In this document: piece by piece, positions 15,401 to 24,479 of the stretch
How positions within the stretch are numbered: position 1 is the first letter of the stretch
Layout of the letters: every line of letters starts with the position of its first letter
Origin: Pseudomonas fluorescens
Lineage (GTDB): Bacteria; Pseudomonadota; Gammaproteobacteria; Pseudomonadales; Pseudomonadaceae
Reading direction: 5' to 3'
NCBI RefSeq assembly: GCF_019212185.1
Contig: NZ_CP078138.1
Location: forward strand, 2,834,501 to 2,898,500
DNA length: 64,000 nucleotides
Position numbers and translations under genes: made by a program
Notes under the pieces: generated by a model
What the model was told of the DNA's origin: nothing
Seen by the model: only the letters and a program-made list of their open reading frames with translations
Databases searched by the model: none

Positions 15401-15546
15401 TGCAGCAAGGTCTCGTACAGGCGCCCGGCCTGCAACGGCCCGACCAGGCTGATGCCGAGGTGCAGGGGCGCGCGGTCAAGGTGGATGGCCAGGGCCTGTT
15501 CGGCGCTCAATGGCAGGTCTTGGTGCAGTTCCATGGAGTCGTTCAT
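12460..15546 (-). CDS. NRPS: (interface)-A(Asp)-T
   Basis: 1028 residues. The first 420 or so belong to the condensation superfamily but carry AACAADRLSL where HHxxxDG should be, so it is probably not a peptide-bond former. An adenylation domain follows (YTSGTSGEPKGV; NGKVDLAALP), then thiolation with GGHSL near 947. Pocket residues read D-L-T-K-I-G-H-V-G plus Lys, the classic Asp code. The ATG overlaps the upstream stop (ATGA, 4 nt). Because the preceding protein ends in a condensation domain plus a fused beta-hydroxylase, the arrangement reads as one module split over two proteins: C-hydroxylase, then interface-A-T. The product would be a beta-hydroxy-Asp residue. Confidence 0.87.
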   Translation of the reverse strand: MNDSMELHQDLPLSAEQALAIHLDRAPLHLGISLVGPLQAGRLYETLLQVIERHDSLRVALRPSTLYRNLRQSLVDSALDWHQLEIDQQAAAEALAAQPLAIDQGRLVRAILRPLAAEHWRLDLYVAACAADRLSLQNLLGELAALYAQPDTVLDDAFQYSQYVEWRHDLDADEHAPDGRAYWASLGLDELAPLRLGGRLEAAADAAGNAVEQALPDALQALAPRFDQTPGTLLQAAWWALLARISGNHALMGGWQQDCRFDYEVMANGIGVYEKILPLALAPQLEQPFSTWLHQFAEQLDNHTQQQEHWNVADPAVTSQRTVGFSLVRHAAPWVSGGLHWSVDALPAVDPGFELALQVSVDEHDRVQSLSVQSPTAQYAEADLRILLEQYVQLLQALLEQPHQCALSELPLSTAAHLALHKHLCGAQRDFGNRPVIERLAHWAQHTPDAPALEDGTQRLSYAQLHHEVEHLAGVLQARGIGRGSHVALLLPRSAPLLLALLAVQRAGAAYVPLDPAWPAARVERILADAQPQLLIGDAQGIPLAELLDSPATAPVNRTVALDDAAYLLYTSGTSGEPKGVIIEQGQLLNYSAAVSEALDLAQCSRFALISSVAADLGNTTLYAALWTGGCLVLADDQASRDAAAFARFLDASQIDCLKIVPSHLAALLEGQQAISLPPVLILGGEACLGALRQRIGELAPGSRVHNHYGPTETTVGVLYSLDQSTEPRVALPLQHALANTWTRLLEATPSGLQHAPIGALAELYIGGAQVCRGYLNRTSDAFVDDPLQPGQRLYRSGDLGRLSASGQLHLAGRVDKQIKVRGFRVEPGELEAALLSLEGVSQAVVQYRDGQLLAHAVSPRDSATLIGELRARLPDYLLPAQLLCLSELPRLANGKVDLAALPSANRQIAEQVAPRDALEALLADLYQELLERPSLSITDSLFDLGGHSLIVIKLCTRLRSLLQVEVPPALVFDHPSVAALAEAMRAGESQPGKLLKVAELRRMLAAMSPQEREALQVRAQSANPSRS

Positions 15547-18500
15547 TGGGTGATCTGATCCTGCAGTTCGGTTGCGTCATGGCGGGCGGCCAGCCGGGCC
15601 GGTTCATGCATGTCGCCCATGGCGACAGCGATCTTGCGTGGACCTTCGTACGGGTCGCGGGCGTGGGCGGCGATCAGGTTGTCGAGCATCACCACGTCCC
15701 CGCGCTGCCAATCGAAACGCACCGCGCAGGCTTCGTAGAGCTCGCCGATCAGGGCCATGCTGGTGTCGTCAATCGGGCTGCCGTCGCCGAAGTACACCTG
15801 ACGCGGCATGCGCTCCTGGCCCACCATGCTCAGCAGGTCCTGACGTACCTGGGGCTCGAGGCAGAAGGTGTGGTGCAGCTGCAACTGGTTGAAGAAACTG
15901 CGCTCACCACTCAGCGGATGACGGATCACGGCCGGGCAGCGGGTGCGGGTTTGCAGCTCGTCATTGGCAAGCCAGCGCAGCTCGGTATGGCTGGCCCGGC
16001 ACAGGGCTTCCACCTGCTCGCGGCTGTCGGTCTTGAAGAATTCCCGCCAGTTGACGTCGAGGCGCTCGGTGAAGGTGCGCACGTAGAGCAAGCCCTTGCG
16101 TTCGAAGGCCTCGGCCAACTCCGTCGGCAACTGCCGGTACAGCGTGCGGCAGTCGACAATCGGCGTGGCGCCACCCACCGGCGATGGCTGCTCGCAGTAG
16201 AACCACTGCTTGCGCGGCGAGCGCGGCAGGTGCGAGCTCTCGTTATGGAACAGGATCATCTCGCGCTCGGGGTAAGGCGTGGAGCGGTAGATATTGCGAC
16301 CGCCTTCCTTTTTCGGCAGGTCGCCGTAGCCACCGAACAGCCCGGGATGAATGGCTTCGGCAAAGGCTTCGAAGGCTTTCGGATCGTCGAGGGCGAAGCC
16401 ACGGAACAACAGGCCGCCGTGCTGGCACAGCAGGCTATCGATCAGGTCCCGCGAACTGTGGGCCCAGGCCACCGGGTCGAGGTCGGCGGCAACGGGTTCG
16501 ATCAGCAGCGGGAACTCGTGGCCCGGCAACAGCGCCGAGGTGCGAATCAATGGCCGTGGGGCAGCGGCGCGGGTCGGCAGCTTTTTCAGCTTGTCGAGCT
16601 TGCTGGATGAAGGGGCGGGTTTGGCCAAGGCCGGTGTCTCCACGGAGGGCAGCGTGACGGTGAATTGGGTCAGGGCGGCGTGCGGTTGCTCGACCACCTG
16701 GTGCAGCAGTTCCAGCCAGGCGCCGATCAGCGCGTCGATGCGCTCGCCCTTGAACAGCGCACGGGCGTACACCCAGTCGCCGCGCATGAGGTCGCCGTCA
16801 CGCTCGAGGAACAGCGCCATGTCGAACTTGCTGGTGCGCTCGGCCGCAGGCTGCATGCGCACCTCGAGCCCGGGGATCGAGAACGCCTGGGTCGGGGTGT
16901 TCTGCAGCACGAACAAGGCTTGCACCAGCGGGTTGCGGCTGCGCTCCCGTGGCACTTGCGCGGCCTCGACGATACGGTCGAACGGCAGCGCCTGGTGCTC
17001 CAAAGCTTGCAGGCAGGTGTCGCGGGTGCGGCCGAGGAACTCGCGCAGGGTCTCGCCGGCCAGGCGCCGCGAGCGCAACGGCAGGACGTTGACGAAGAAG
17101 CCAATCAAGCCTTCCAGATCGGCGTGCTCGCGGCCGGCGACGTCGGTGCCGAGCAACAGGTCGTCGGCACCGGTGACGCTGTGCAGCAGCAGTTCGAAGC
17201 TGGCCAGCAGCAGCATGTACAGGCTGACGCCTTCGGCCAGGGCCAGGGCGTCGAGGCGCGCCAGCAGCGGCCCAGGGATCTCCAGCGCTTTGGCGGCGCC
17301 ACGGGCGTCAGCCTGCGCGGGGCGTGGCCAGTCGCACGGCAAAGCCAGCACCTGGGGCGCGCCTTGCAGTTGGCGTTGCCAGAAGTCGACTTCGCGCTCC
17401 AGCGCCGGGCCTTGCAGGCATTGCCGTTGCCAGGCGGCGTAGTCGGCGTACTGCACCGCCAGGGCCGGCAGCGATGCCTGCTGGCCGTCGCGATAGCTTG
17501 CATAGAGCAGGCTGAATTCATTGACCAGCACGCCCACCGACCAGCCGTCAGCGACCATGTGGTGCAGTGCCAGCAACAGCAGGTGCTGTTGATCGCCGAA
17601 CTGGAGTACCCGGGCGCGGATCAGCGGCGCCTGGCGCAGGTCGAACGGCAGGCGCAGGTTGTCCAGGCTCTCCTGTTCGGCGATCTGCAGGCGCTGGGTT
17701 TGATCCATGGCGCTGAGGTCACGCAGGCCGACCTCCAGCTCGAGGTGCTCGGCGATCAGCATGATCGGCTCGCCGTCGATGTCGTGGTAGGCGCTGCGCA
17801 GGACTTCGTGACGGGCGAGCAGCGCATTGAAAGTGGCACGCAGCGCAGGCATCTCCAGTGGACCGCTCAAGGTCAGGCTGGCGGCCATGTTGTAGGACGC
17901 CGATGGGCCGTGCAGGCGGTCGACCATCCACAGCCGTTGCTGACTCAGCGACACCGGCATATGGGCCTGGCGCGGCAATGCCAGCAACTGCGGACCCGCC
18001 ACAGCCTGAGAGGGCTCGGCGGCCAGCGCGTCGAGACGCCCGGCCAGTTGCCACAGCAGCGGGGTCTCGAACACGCTGCGCAGCGGCAGTTCCAGGGCGC
18101 AGCGCTGGCGGATGCGGGCGATCAAGCGGGTAGCCAGCAGCGAGTGGCCGCCGGCTTCGAAGAAGTGGCTGCTGCGGCCCAGAGGCTGCTCAGGCAACAA
18201 TGCCGCCCACAACTCGCCCAGCAGATGCTCGTGGGCGCTGACCAGGGGTTCGACCTCTGCGTGTTGCAACGACGGCAACGGCAGGGCCTTGCGATCGACC
18301 TTGCCGTTGGCGTTGGTCGGCCAGCTGTCCATGGCCACCCACAGTGACGGCACCATGTACGCCGGCAGGCTATCGCGCACGTGTTGGGCCAACTGGGCGT
18401 CCGTCAGCCCATGGCCGCTGCGGCCTTGCCAGTAGCCCACCAACAGGTCGCTGCCACCGAGGTTTTGCAGGTTGACCATGGCCCGCAGTACGTCGGGGTG

Positions 18501-21500
18501 GCGCTCCAGATGCGCCTCGATCTCCCCCGGTTCGATGCGGAAACCGCGCAACTTGAGCTGGAAGTCTTTGCGCCCCAGGTACTGCAGCACGCCGTCGGCG
18601 TCCCAGCGGGCCAGGTCGCCACTGAGGTACAGGCGGCTGCCCGGTGCGCCGAACGGATTGGGGATGAAGCTGGCGGCGGTGCGCCCAGGGTCACCCAAAT
18701 AACCACGGCTGACACCGATGCCGCCGATGGCCAGCTCGCCGACCACCCCGGCGGCGACCGGTTGCAGGTCGTGACCGAGGACGTAGAGTTCGGCGTTGGC
18801 GGTGGGTCGGCCGATGGCCACGTTGGCGCCTTGCGCGGGTGCCTGATACAGCGGCTGGAAGGCCACGTCATCGGAGCATTCGGCCGGGCCGTAGGCGTTC
18901 ATCATCGGTATCTGCGGGTAGTGACGGAACCACAGTTGGGCGGTGGCCACCGGCAGTGCTTCGCCGGTCGGCAGGACCCAGCGTAAATGGGGCAGCGCCA
19001 GTGGCTGGTCATCGAGGCTTTCGAGCATGGCCTGGAGCAATGCCGGCACCGGTTCGAACAGGCTGACGCGGCGCTCGCGCAGCAGTTGCAGCAGGGCTTG
19101 CGGATCACGCACCAGCGCGTCGCCGATGATCTCCACGCAGGCGCCGAACAACGGCGCGGTGAGGGTCTGCCAGACCGAAATGTCGAAGCAGGCCGGGGCG
19201 GTCTGGGCGATCACGTCGTCGGCGTTCAGGCCCAGTGGCTGCAGCTTGGCCAGCATGTTATTGAGCATGCCGGCCTGAGGCACCATCACCCCTTTCGGCT
19301 GGCCGGTGGAGCCGGAAGTGAAGAGCACGTAGGCCAGTTGATCGGGGCGCGCCGGCTGCTGCGGGAGGATGCCGGTGGCGCTCATTTCCAGCAGGTCCGA
19401 GGGCCGCGCGCGGTGGCCCTGGTAGACCGAAGCCAGCGGCTCGGCATAGGCCTCGCTGCAAATCACCAGCGGCTGCTCCAGGCGCGCCAGCACCTGCTGC
19501 CAGCGCGCGGGCGGCTGCGAGGGTTCCAGCGGCAACCAGCCACAACCGGCACGCAGGGTCGCGACCATCAGGCAGAACCATTCGATGCCACGCTCGGCCA
19601 ACAACGCCACCGGTCGCTCGGGTTGCGCGCCCAGCGCTTGCAGGCCCCGGGCCAGGCGTTCGGACTGCTGCCACAGCTGGGCATAGGTCAGCGACTGCCC
19701 GGCGCAGCGCGCGACGATGCGCTCGGGGTGCGCGGCGACCTGAGCGGCCACCCGCGCTTCCCAGCTGTGCTCGAGGTCAAAGTCGGCCGGGTTCAGGCCC
19801 CAGTCGAGCAGGCGTTGATGCTGGGTCGGGCCGAGTGTGCTCAGTTGTTCCAGGCGGGTGTCCAACGGGCTGTCGAGTGCCAGCAACAGGTTCAGCAGAT
19901 CGTCGCTCAGACGCTCCAGCGCGGACGCAGGGAGGCGTTGGGCATCGGCGCTGAACAGCACTTCCAGGCAGCGCCCGGGCAGCACTTCGACGGTCAGGCC
20001 GTAGCTGGTTTGTTCGAGGTTATCGAGGACCTTGAAGGTCAGCTCGCCCGCCTGCAACTGGCGCTCGCTGAGGGCCGGCAGGTTCTGGAACACCAGCAGG
20101 GTGTCGAACAGCCCGGCACCCCGTGGATGCTGTTGGAGGATCTGCGCCAGCGGCGTTTGCTCGTGCTCGCGCATGGCCACGCTGATCGCCTGCACCTGTT
20201 GCAGGTAGTCGCCCAGCGCCATGCCCGGGGCGATCTGCAGGCGCAACGGCAGGGTGTTGATGAACACGCCGAGCATCTGCCCGGCATCGGCCAGGGCGTC
20301 CGGGCGGCCACTGCTGGTGACACCGAACAGCACCTCGGTGTGGTTGTTGCTGCGCGCCAGCAACAGGCCCCAGGCCGCTTGCATCAGGGTGTTGAGGGTC
20401 ACTCGGCAGGCCTTGCCAAGGGCGTTCAGGCGGCTGCTTTGGGCTTCACTCAGGCGCAGGCTGCGGCTGTGGTAGCGGGATTGGCTGCCGGGTTCGGCCG
20501 GGTTCAGCGCTGGCAGCGTACCGACGCCTTCAAACTGCGCCAGGTGTTGCTGCCAGTACTGCAGGCTGTGCTCGGCCGGCTGCGCAGCGAGCCAGGCGAT
20601 GTAGTCGCGGTAAGGCGGACGCGAGGGCACGGCGAGGCCGTTGTAGCGGGCGAGGATTTCCTCCATCAGCATCACCGAACTCCAGCCGTCGGCGATCAGG
20701 TGATGGCGGCTCCAGATCAACCAGCTGTGCTGTGCGCCTAGGTGGATCAGCGCCACGCGTTGCAGCGGCGGGCGCTGCGGGTCGAAACCTTGCGCGCGGT
20801 CGGCCTGGCAGTAGTCATCCAGGGCCTGCTGGCGTTGCGCCGGGGTCAGCGCGCTCCAGTCCAGGCGTTGCACGGGCAGGGTCAAGGCACTGCACACGGC
20901 TTGCACCGGCTCATCCAGACCTTGCCAGACAATTGCCGTGCGCATCAGCGGATGGGCGGCGAAGGTGGCGTGCCAGGCCGCCAGGTAGCGTTCGGCGTCC
21001 AGCGGGCCTTGCAGTTCGGCCTGCAACTGGTTGACGTACACGCCGCTGGCGCCTTCCAGCAGGCTATGGAACAGCAGGCCTTTTTGCAGCGGCGACAGCG
21101 GGTAGGCGTCTTCCAGGGCAGTGCCGAGCAGGGCTTGCAGCGGTTGCCGTTGCTCGACGCTGAGTGCCACCGACGGCAGGGCGGGCGCTGCCACAGGCGC
21201 GGGCTGGGCCGCTGGGCGCTGAGTGAGGAGCAGGGCCAGGGCGTCGATCCGTGGCTGGGCGAACAGTTCTTTCGGGCTGAATTTCAAGCCCCGCTTGCGC
21301 GCCTTGGCGATCACTTGCAGGGCGATGATCGAGTCGCCGCCGACGCTGAAAAAGTCGTCCTCGCGGCTGAGGTCCGGACGCTCCAGGACGTCCCGCCAGA
21401 CGGCCAGCAACTGCGCCTCCAGGTCTTTCAGCGGTGAGTCCAGGGTGGCCGCGAGGCGAGCGATGGTGGGGTGGGCGAAGAAATGTTTGGGGGTGAACTT

Positions 21501-24479
21501 GAGCTGTGCCTTGCGCGCCTTGGCGATCAGTTGCAGGGCCATGATCGAGTCGCCACCGAGAGCAAAGAAGTCGTCGTGAATCGACAGCGCCGGCTTGTCC
21601 AGCACCTCGCACCAGAGCGTCAGCAACAGCGCTTCGACCGGGTCGCGCGGGGCGCTGAGGGCCTGGGTCGGGGCTTGCTGGGGGACCGGCTGGGGCAGGT
21701 TGTGCCGGTCGACCTTGCCGTTGCCCAGGCGTGGCAGACGTTCGAGTTCGACGTACAGGCTCGGCAGCAGCGGCTCGGGCAGGCGCTCGGCCAGTTGCTG
21801 GCGCAGCTGCGCAAGGTCCAGCCCGGTCTCGGTCACCAGGTAGGCGATCAGCCGGGGAGCTTCGCCTTCGCCCAGGGCGCGGGCGATCACCGCCGCTTCG
21901 CGCACCCCGGCACAGGCGCGCAAGCCGGCTTCGACCTCGCCTGGCTCGACACGAAAACCACGGATCTTCACCTGATCGTCGATTCGGCCGAGGAACTCGA
22001 TGGCGCCGTTACCCAGCATGCGCACGCGATCGCCGCTGCGATAGAGGCGCTGGCCGTTGCCGGCGAATGGGTCGGGAATGAATTGCCGGGCAGTCAGGCC
22101 GGGTTGACCGAGGTAGCCGTCAGCCACCCCGGCGCCGCCGATGTACAACTCACCGACGCTGCCCAACGGCAGCAGCGCCAGGTGCGGGTCGAGCACGTGC
22201 ACCTGGACGTTATCCAGCGGCAGGCCAACCGGGGCGAAGCCGGAAAGGCTCGGGGTCTGGTCCTGCACGGCGTGGGTCAGGCAGCCGACGGTGGTTTCGG
22301 TGGGGCCGTAGTGATTGACGATGCGGCAGGTCGGTGCAAGGTCGCGCAGGCGCTTGACCAGCGCCAGGTCCAGGCCTTCGCCGCCGAGCACCAGGCACTG
22401 GCGTGGCAGCAGGCGTTGCGGCTCGGCCACGGCGAGCAGGGCCGCCAGGTGCGACGGCACGATCTTCAGGCAGTCGACCGGGTTGGCCGCCCAGTACCGG
22501 GCGAGTTCTTCCGGGTCGTTGGCCAGATCGTCGCTGATCAATTGCAGGGTTCGACCGCTGAGCAGCGCACCGAACCAGGCGGTGTAGCCCAGGTCCGCAG
22601 CGACGCTGGCCAGGGCGGTCAGGCTGGCCTCGGGATTCAGGGCCAGCGGCTTGAGCACGGCGTCGGCGTAGTGCAGCAAATTGCTTTGGGTGACCCGGAC
22701 GGCCTTGGGCGTACCGCTGGAGCCGGAGGTGTAAATCAGATAGGCCAGTTGCTGCGGATGGGCGACGCCCTGTGCAACCTGGGTGCCTGGGCGCAGGCTG
22801 TGGAGGGTCTGCGCGGGGTCGATGAGTACGCTGGCGCCGCTGTCGTCGAGCAGTTGCTGTTGGCGCGCGGTGGGCAGGGCAGGGTCGAGGCACAGGTAGG
22901 CGGCGCCGAGTTTCCAGCTGGCGAGCATGGCGGTGATCAGCGCGCGGCTGCGCGGCAAAGCGATGGCGATGATCTGCCCGGCAGCAGCACCGGCTTCCCT
23001 CAGGCGTCCGGCCAGTTCGCTGGCAGCTTGATCCAAAACGCTGTAGCTCAGGCTCCCGTCGGCGTCGCGCAGGGCGATGCGCTGGCCGTGGGCTTGCACT
23101 TGGTGCTCGAAGGCCGCCACGGCGGTGGCGAAGGCGGGCGCCTGGCTGGCCCCGACGCGGCGTGCGCGGTTGGCCGGCGGTGTGGCGGCCAGTTGGTGCA
23201 CCGGGCTGTCGACCTGAGCGAGGGCATTGCCGGCGAACCAGGCGAAGTCCTCGGCCAACTGGGCGATGCGTTTGGCGTCGAACAGGTCACTGCGATAGCG
23301 CCACTGCGCGAGCAGGTGCATGCCGTCGTCCTGCCAGCGCAGGTTGAGTTCGTTGGCCGCGCCGCGCTGGGTAAACAGGTGCTCGCGCAAGCTGTAGTCA
23401 GCGAAGGCGTCGTCACGGCGGCTTGGCATGTAGGTCATCATGCAATGAAACAGGGGACCGCTCTCGATCTCCTGCTGCAGGCGCGCCGCCGGATAGCGGC
23501 GATGACGCAGGCCCTCGCGCATTTGCTGGGCGGTGTCGCGCAGGCAATCGGCCAGGCTCGGGGCATGGGCGAAGCGCGCGCGCAGCGGCAGGGAGTTCAG
23601 GGTGAAGCCGATCAGGTGTTTGTAGCGAGCCTTGTGCCGGTCCATGGTCGGCGTGCCGATGAGGAAATCATCCTGGCCGGTGTAGCGGTGCATGAACACC
23701 TGGAACAATGTCGCCAGCACCACGTACAGGCTGACGCCTTGCTCCTCGGCGAGCTGGCGCAGGCGGTTGCTGAGGGCCGGGTCGAGCAGGCGTTCGACTT
23801 CGCCGCCGGCGAACCCGGGCGTGCGTGGACGTGGGCGGTCGGCAGGCAGCGCCAGCGCGCTCGGGCTGCCGCTGAGTTGATGGCGCCAATAGCTGGCTGC
23901 CGCGCTGAGTTTGTCCTCGGCCAGCAGCGCCCGCTGCTCGTCCAGCCAGTCGAAATACAGCCCGGCGGCTGGCAGTTCCAGGGTTTCACCGTTGAGCTCG
24001 GCATGGTAGGCGGCGAAGGTCAGCTTGAGCATCCATTCGACGCTGAGAAAATCCCCGCTGATGTGGTGCGCGGCCATGCACAGGTACAGCCGGCCGTCGC
24101 TCTGCAACAGGTGAAAGCGGCAGATGTCCGCCGCTGCCAGGTCGAACGGCTGGTCGGCGTGCGCCTCGATCCAGGCGGTGACGCCGGCGCTGTCGAGGCC
24201 GTCGATGCGCTCGATGCGGGTGTTCACCTGGAGCTGTTCGGGGCGGTACATCCACAGCGTGCCGTCCTGCTCGCGGTAACCGCAGTACAGGGTCTCGCAG
24301 TGTTCGACCAGTCGGGTGAAGGCCCGGCACAGGGCGGCGGGGTCGAGGTCGGCGCGCAGCTCGCGGGCGGCGACCATGTTGTACGCGGCGCTCGTCGGGT
24401 TGAGCTGGTGGTTCTGCCACAGCGCCTGCTGGCCGGCGCTGGCCTGATGCAACGGGTAGGCGGTTGTCATCGGGGTCAC
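15543..24479 (-). CDS. NRPS-hydroxylase fusion: C-A(Asp)-T-T-C-A(Dab)-T-C-TauD
   Basis: 2978 residues. Order: N-terminal condensation domain (HHISGDF at 138-144, Gly of HHxxxDG replaced; possibly an acyl-loading starter C), A1 (code D-L-T-K-V-G-H-V-G, Asp), two tandem thiolation domains (GGDS near 975 and 1047), C2 (HHLIADG near 1258), A2 (code D-I-W-E-L-T-A-D-D, the known Dab code), T3 (GGHSL near 2108), C3 (HHMVADG near 2308), a Lys-rich linker near 2620, and a C-terminal Fe(II)/2OG hydroxylase (HNE near 2744, distal His near 2938). C-terminal fusion is the hallmark of the IbetaH-Asp class. It likely hydroxylates the Asp loaded by the next protein. This is the initiating synthetase by gene order. 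Confidence 0.9.
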   Translation of the reverse strand: MTPMTTAYPLHQASAGQQALWQNHQLNPTSAAYNMVAARELRADLDPAALCRAFTRLVEHCETLYCGYREQDGTLWMYRPEQLQVNTRIERIDGLDSAGVTAWIEAHADQPFDLAAADICRFHLLQSDGRLYLCMAAHHISGDFLSVEWMLKLTFAAYHAELNGETLELPAAGLYFDWLDEQRALLAEDKLSAAASYWRHQLSGSPSALALPADRPRPRTPGFAGGEVERLLDPALSNRLRQLAEEQGVSLYVVLATLFQVFMHRYTGQDDFLIGTPTMDRHKARYKHLIGFTLNSLPLRARFAHAPSLADCLRDTAQQMREGLRHRRYPAARLQQEIESGPLFHCMMTYMPSRRDDAFADYSLREHLFTQRGAANELNLRWQDDGMHLLAQWRYRSDLFDAKRIAQLAEDFAWFAGNALAQVDSPVHQLAATPPANRARRVGASQAPAFATAVAAFEHQVQAHGQRIALRDADGSLSYSVLDQAASELAGRLREAGAAAGQIIAIALPRSRALITAMLASWKLGAAYLCLDPALPTARQQQLLDDSGASVLIDPAQTLHSLRPGTQVAQGVAHPQQLAYLIYTSGSSGTPKAVRVTQSNLLHYADAVLKPLALNPEASLTALASVAADLGYTAWFGALLSGRTLQLISDDLANDPEELARYWAANPVDCLKIVPSHLAALLAVAEPQRLLPRQCLVLGGEGLDLALVKRLRDLAPTCRIVNHYGPTETTVGCLTHAVQDQTPSLSGFAPVGLPLDNVQVHVLDPHLALLPLGSVGELYIGGAGVADGYLGQPGLTARQFIPDPFAGNGQRLYRSGDRVRMLGNGAIEFLGRIDDQVKIRGFRVEPGEVEAGLRACAGVREAAVIARALGEGEAPRLIAYLVTETGLDLAQLRQQLAERLPEPLLPSLYVELERLPRLGNGKVDRHNLPQPVPQQAPTQALSAPRDPVEALLLTLWCEVLDKPALSIHDDFFALGGDSIMALQLIAKARKAQLKFTPKHFFAHPTIARLAATLDSPLKDLEAQLLAVWRDVLERPDLSREDDFFSVGGDSIIALQVIAKARKRGLKFSPKELFAQPRIDALALLLTQRPAAQPAPVAAPALPSVALSVEQRQPLQALLGTALEDAYPLSPLQKGLLFHSLLEGASGVYVNQLQAELQGPLDAERYLAAWHATFAAHPLMRTAIVWQGLDEPVQAVCSALTLPVQRLDWSALTPAQRQQALDDYCQADRAQGFDPQRPPLQRVALIHLGAQHSWLIWSRHHLIADGWSSVMLMEEILARYNGLAVPSRPPYRDYIAWLAAQPAEHSLQYWQQHLAQFEGVGTLPALNPAEPGSQSRYHSRSLRLSEAQSSRLNALGKACRVTLNTLMQAAWGLLLARSNNHTEVLFGVTSSGRPDALADAGQMLGVFINTLPLRLQIAPGMALGDYLQQVQAISVAMREHEQTPLAQILQQHPRGAGLFDTLLVFQNLPALSERQLQAGELTFKVLDNLEQTSYGLTVEVLPGRCLEVLFSADAQRLPASALERLSDDLLNLLLALDSPLDTRLEQLSTLGPTQHQRLLDWGLNPADFDLEHSWEARVAAQVAAHPERIVARCAGQSLTYAQLWQQSERLARGLQALGAQPERPVALLAERGIEWFCLMVATLRAGCGWLPLEPSQPPARWQQVLARLEQPLVICSEAYAEPLASVYQGHRARPSDLLEMSATGILPQQPARPDQLAYVLFTSGSTGQPKGVMVPQAGMLNNMLAKLQPLGLNADDVIAQTAPACFDISVWQTLTAPLFGACVEIIGDALVRDPQALLQLLRERRVSLFEPVPALLQAMLESLDDQPLALPHLRWVLPTGEALPVATAQLWFRHYPQIPMMNAYGPAECSDDVAFQPLYQAPAQGANVAIGRPTANAELYVLGHDLQPVAAGVVGELAIGGIGVSRGYLGDPGRTAASFIPNPFGAPGSRLYLSGDLARWDADGVLQYLGRKDFQLKLRGFRIEPGEIEAHLERHPDVLRAMVNLQNLGGSDLLVGYWQGRSGHGLTDAQLAQHVRDSLPAYMVPSLWVAMDSWPTNANGKVDRKALPLPSLQHAEVEPLVSAHEHLLGELWAALLPEQPLGRSSHFFEAGGHSLLATRLIARIRQRCALELPLRSVFETPLLWQLAGRLDALAAEPSQAVAGPQLLALPRQAHMPVSLSQQRLWMVDRLHGPSASYNMAASLTLSGPLEMPALRATFNALLARHEVLRSAYHDIDGEPIMLIAEHLELEVGLRDLSAMDQTQRLQIAEQESLDNLRLPFDLRQAPLIRARVLQFGDQQHLLLLALHHMVADGWSVGVLVNEFSLLYASYRDGQQASLPALAVQYADYAAWQRQCLQGPALEREVDFWQRQLQGAPQVLALPCDWPRPAQADARGAAKALEIPGPLLARLDALALAEGVSLYMLLLASFELLLHSVTGADDLLLGTDVAGREHADLEGLIGFFVNVLPLRSRRLAGETLREFLGRTRDTCLQALEHQALPFDRIVEAAQVPRERSRNPLVQALFVLQNTPTQAFSIPGLEVRMQPAAERTSKFDMALFLERDGDLMRGDWVYARALFKGERIDALIGAWLELLHQVVEQPHAALTQFTVTLPSVETPALAKPAPSSSKLDKLKKLPTRAAAPRPLIRTSALLPGHEFPLLIEPVAADLDPVAWAHSSRDLIDSLLCQHGGLLFRGFALDDPKAFEAFAEAIHPGLFGGYGDLPKKEGGRNIYRSTPYPEREMILFHNESSHLPRSPRKQWFYCEQPSPVGGATPIVDCRTLYRQLPTELAEAFERKGLLYVRTFTERLDVNWREFFKTDSREQVEALCRASHTELRWLANDELQTRTRCPAVIRHPLSGERSFFNQLQLHHTFCLEPQVRQDLLSMVGQERMPRQVYFGDGSPIDDTSMALIGELYEACAVRFDWQRGDVVMLDNLIAAHARDPYEGPRKIAVAMGDMHEPARLAARHDATELQDQITQ

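Noticed and set aside
15543..24479. Epimerisation domain after the first Asp module, suggested by the SPLQKGLLFHSL start of the second C domain
   Set aside because: No separate E domain is present. The segment has the full layout of one condensation domain with HHLIADG. A dual E/C role cannot be shown by eye.
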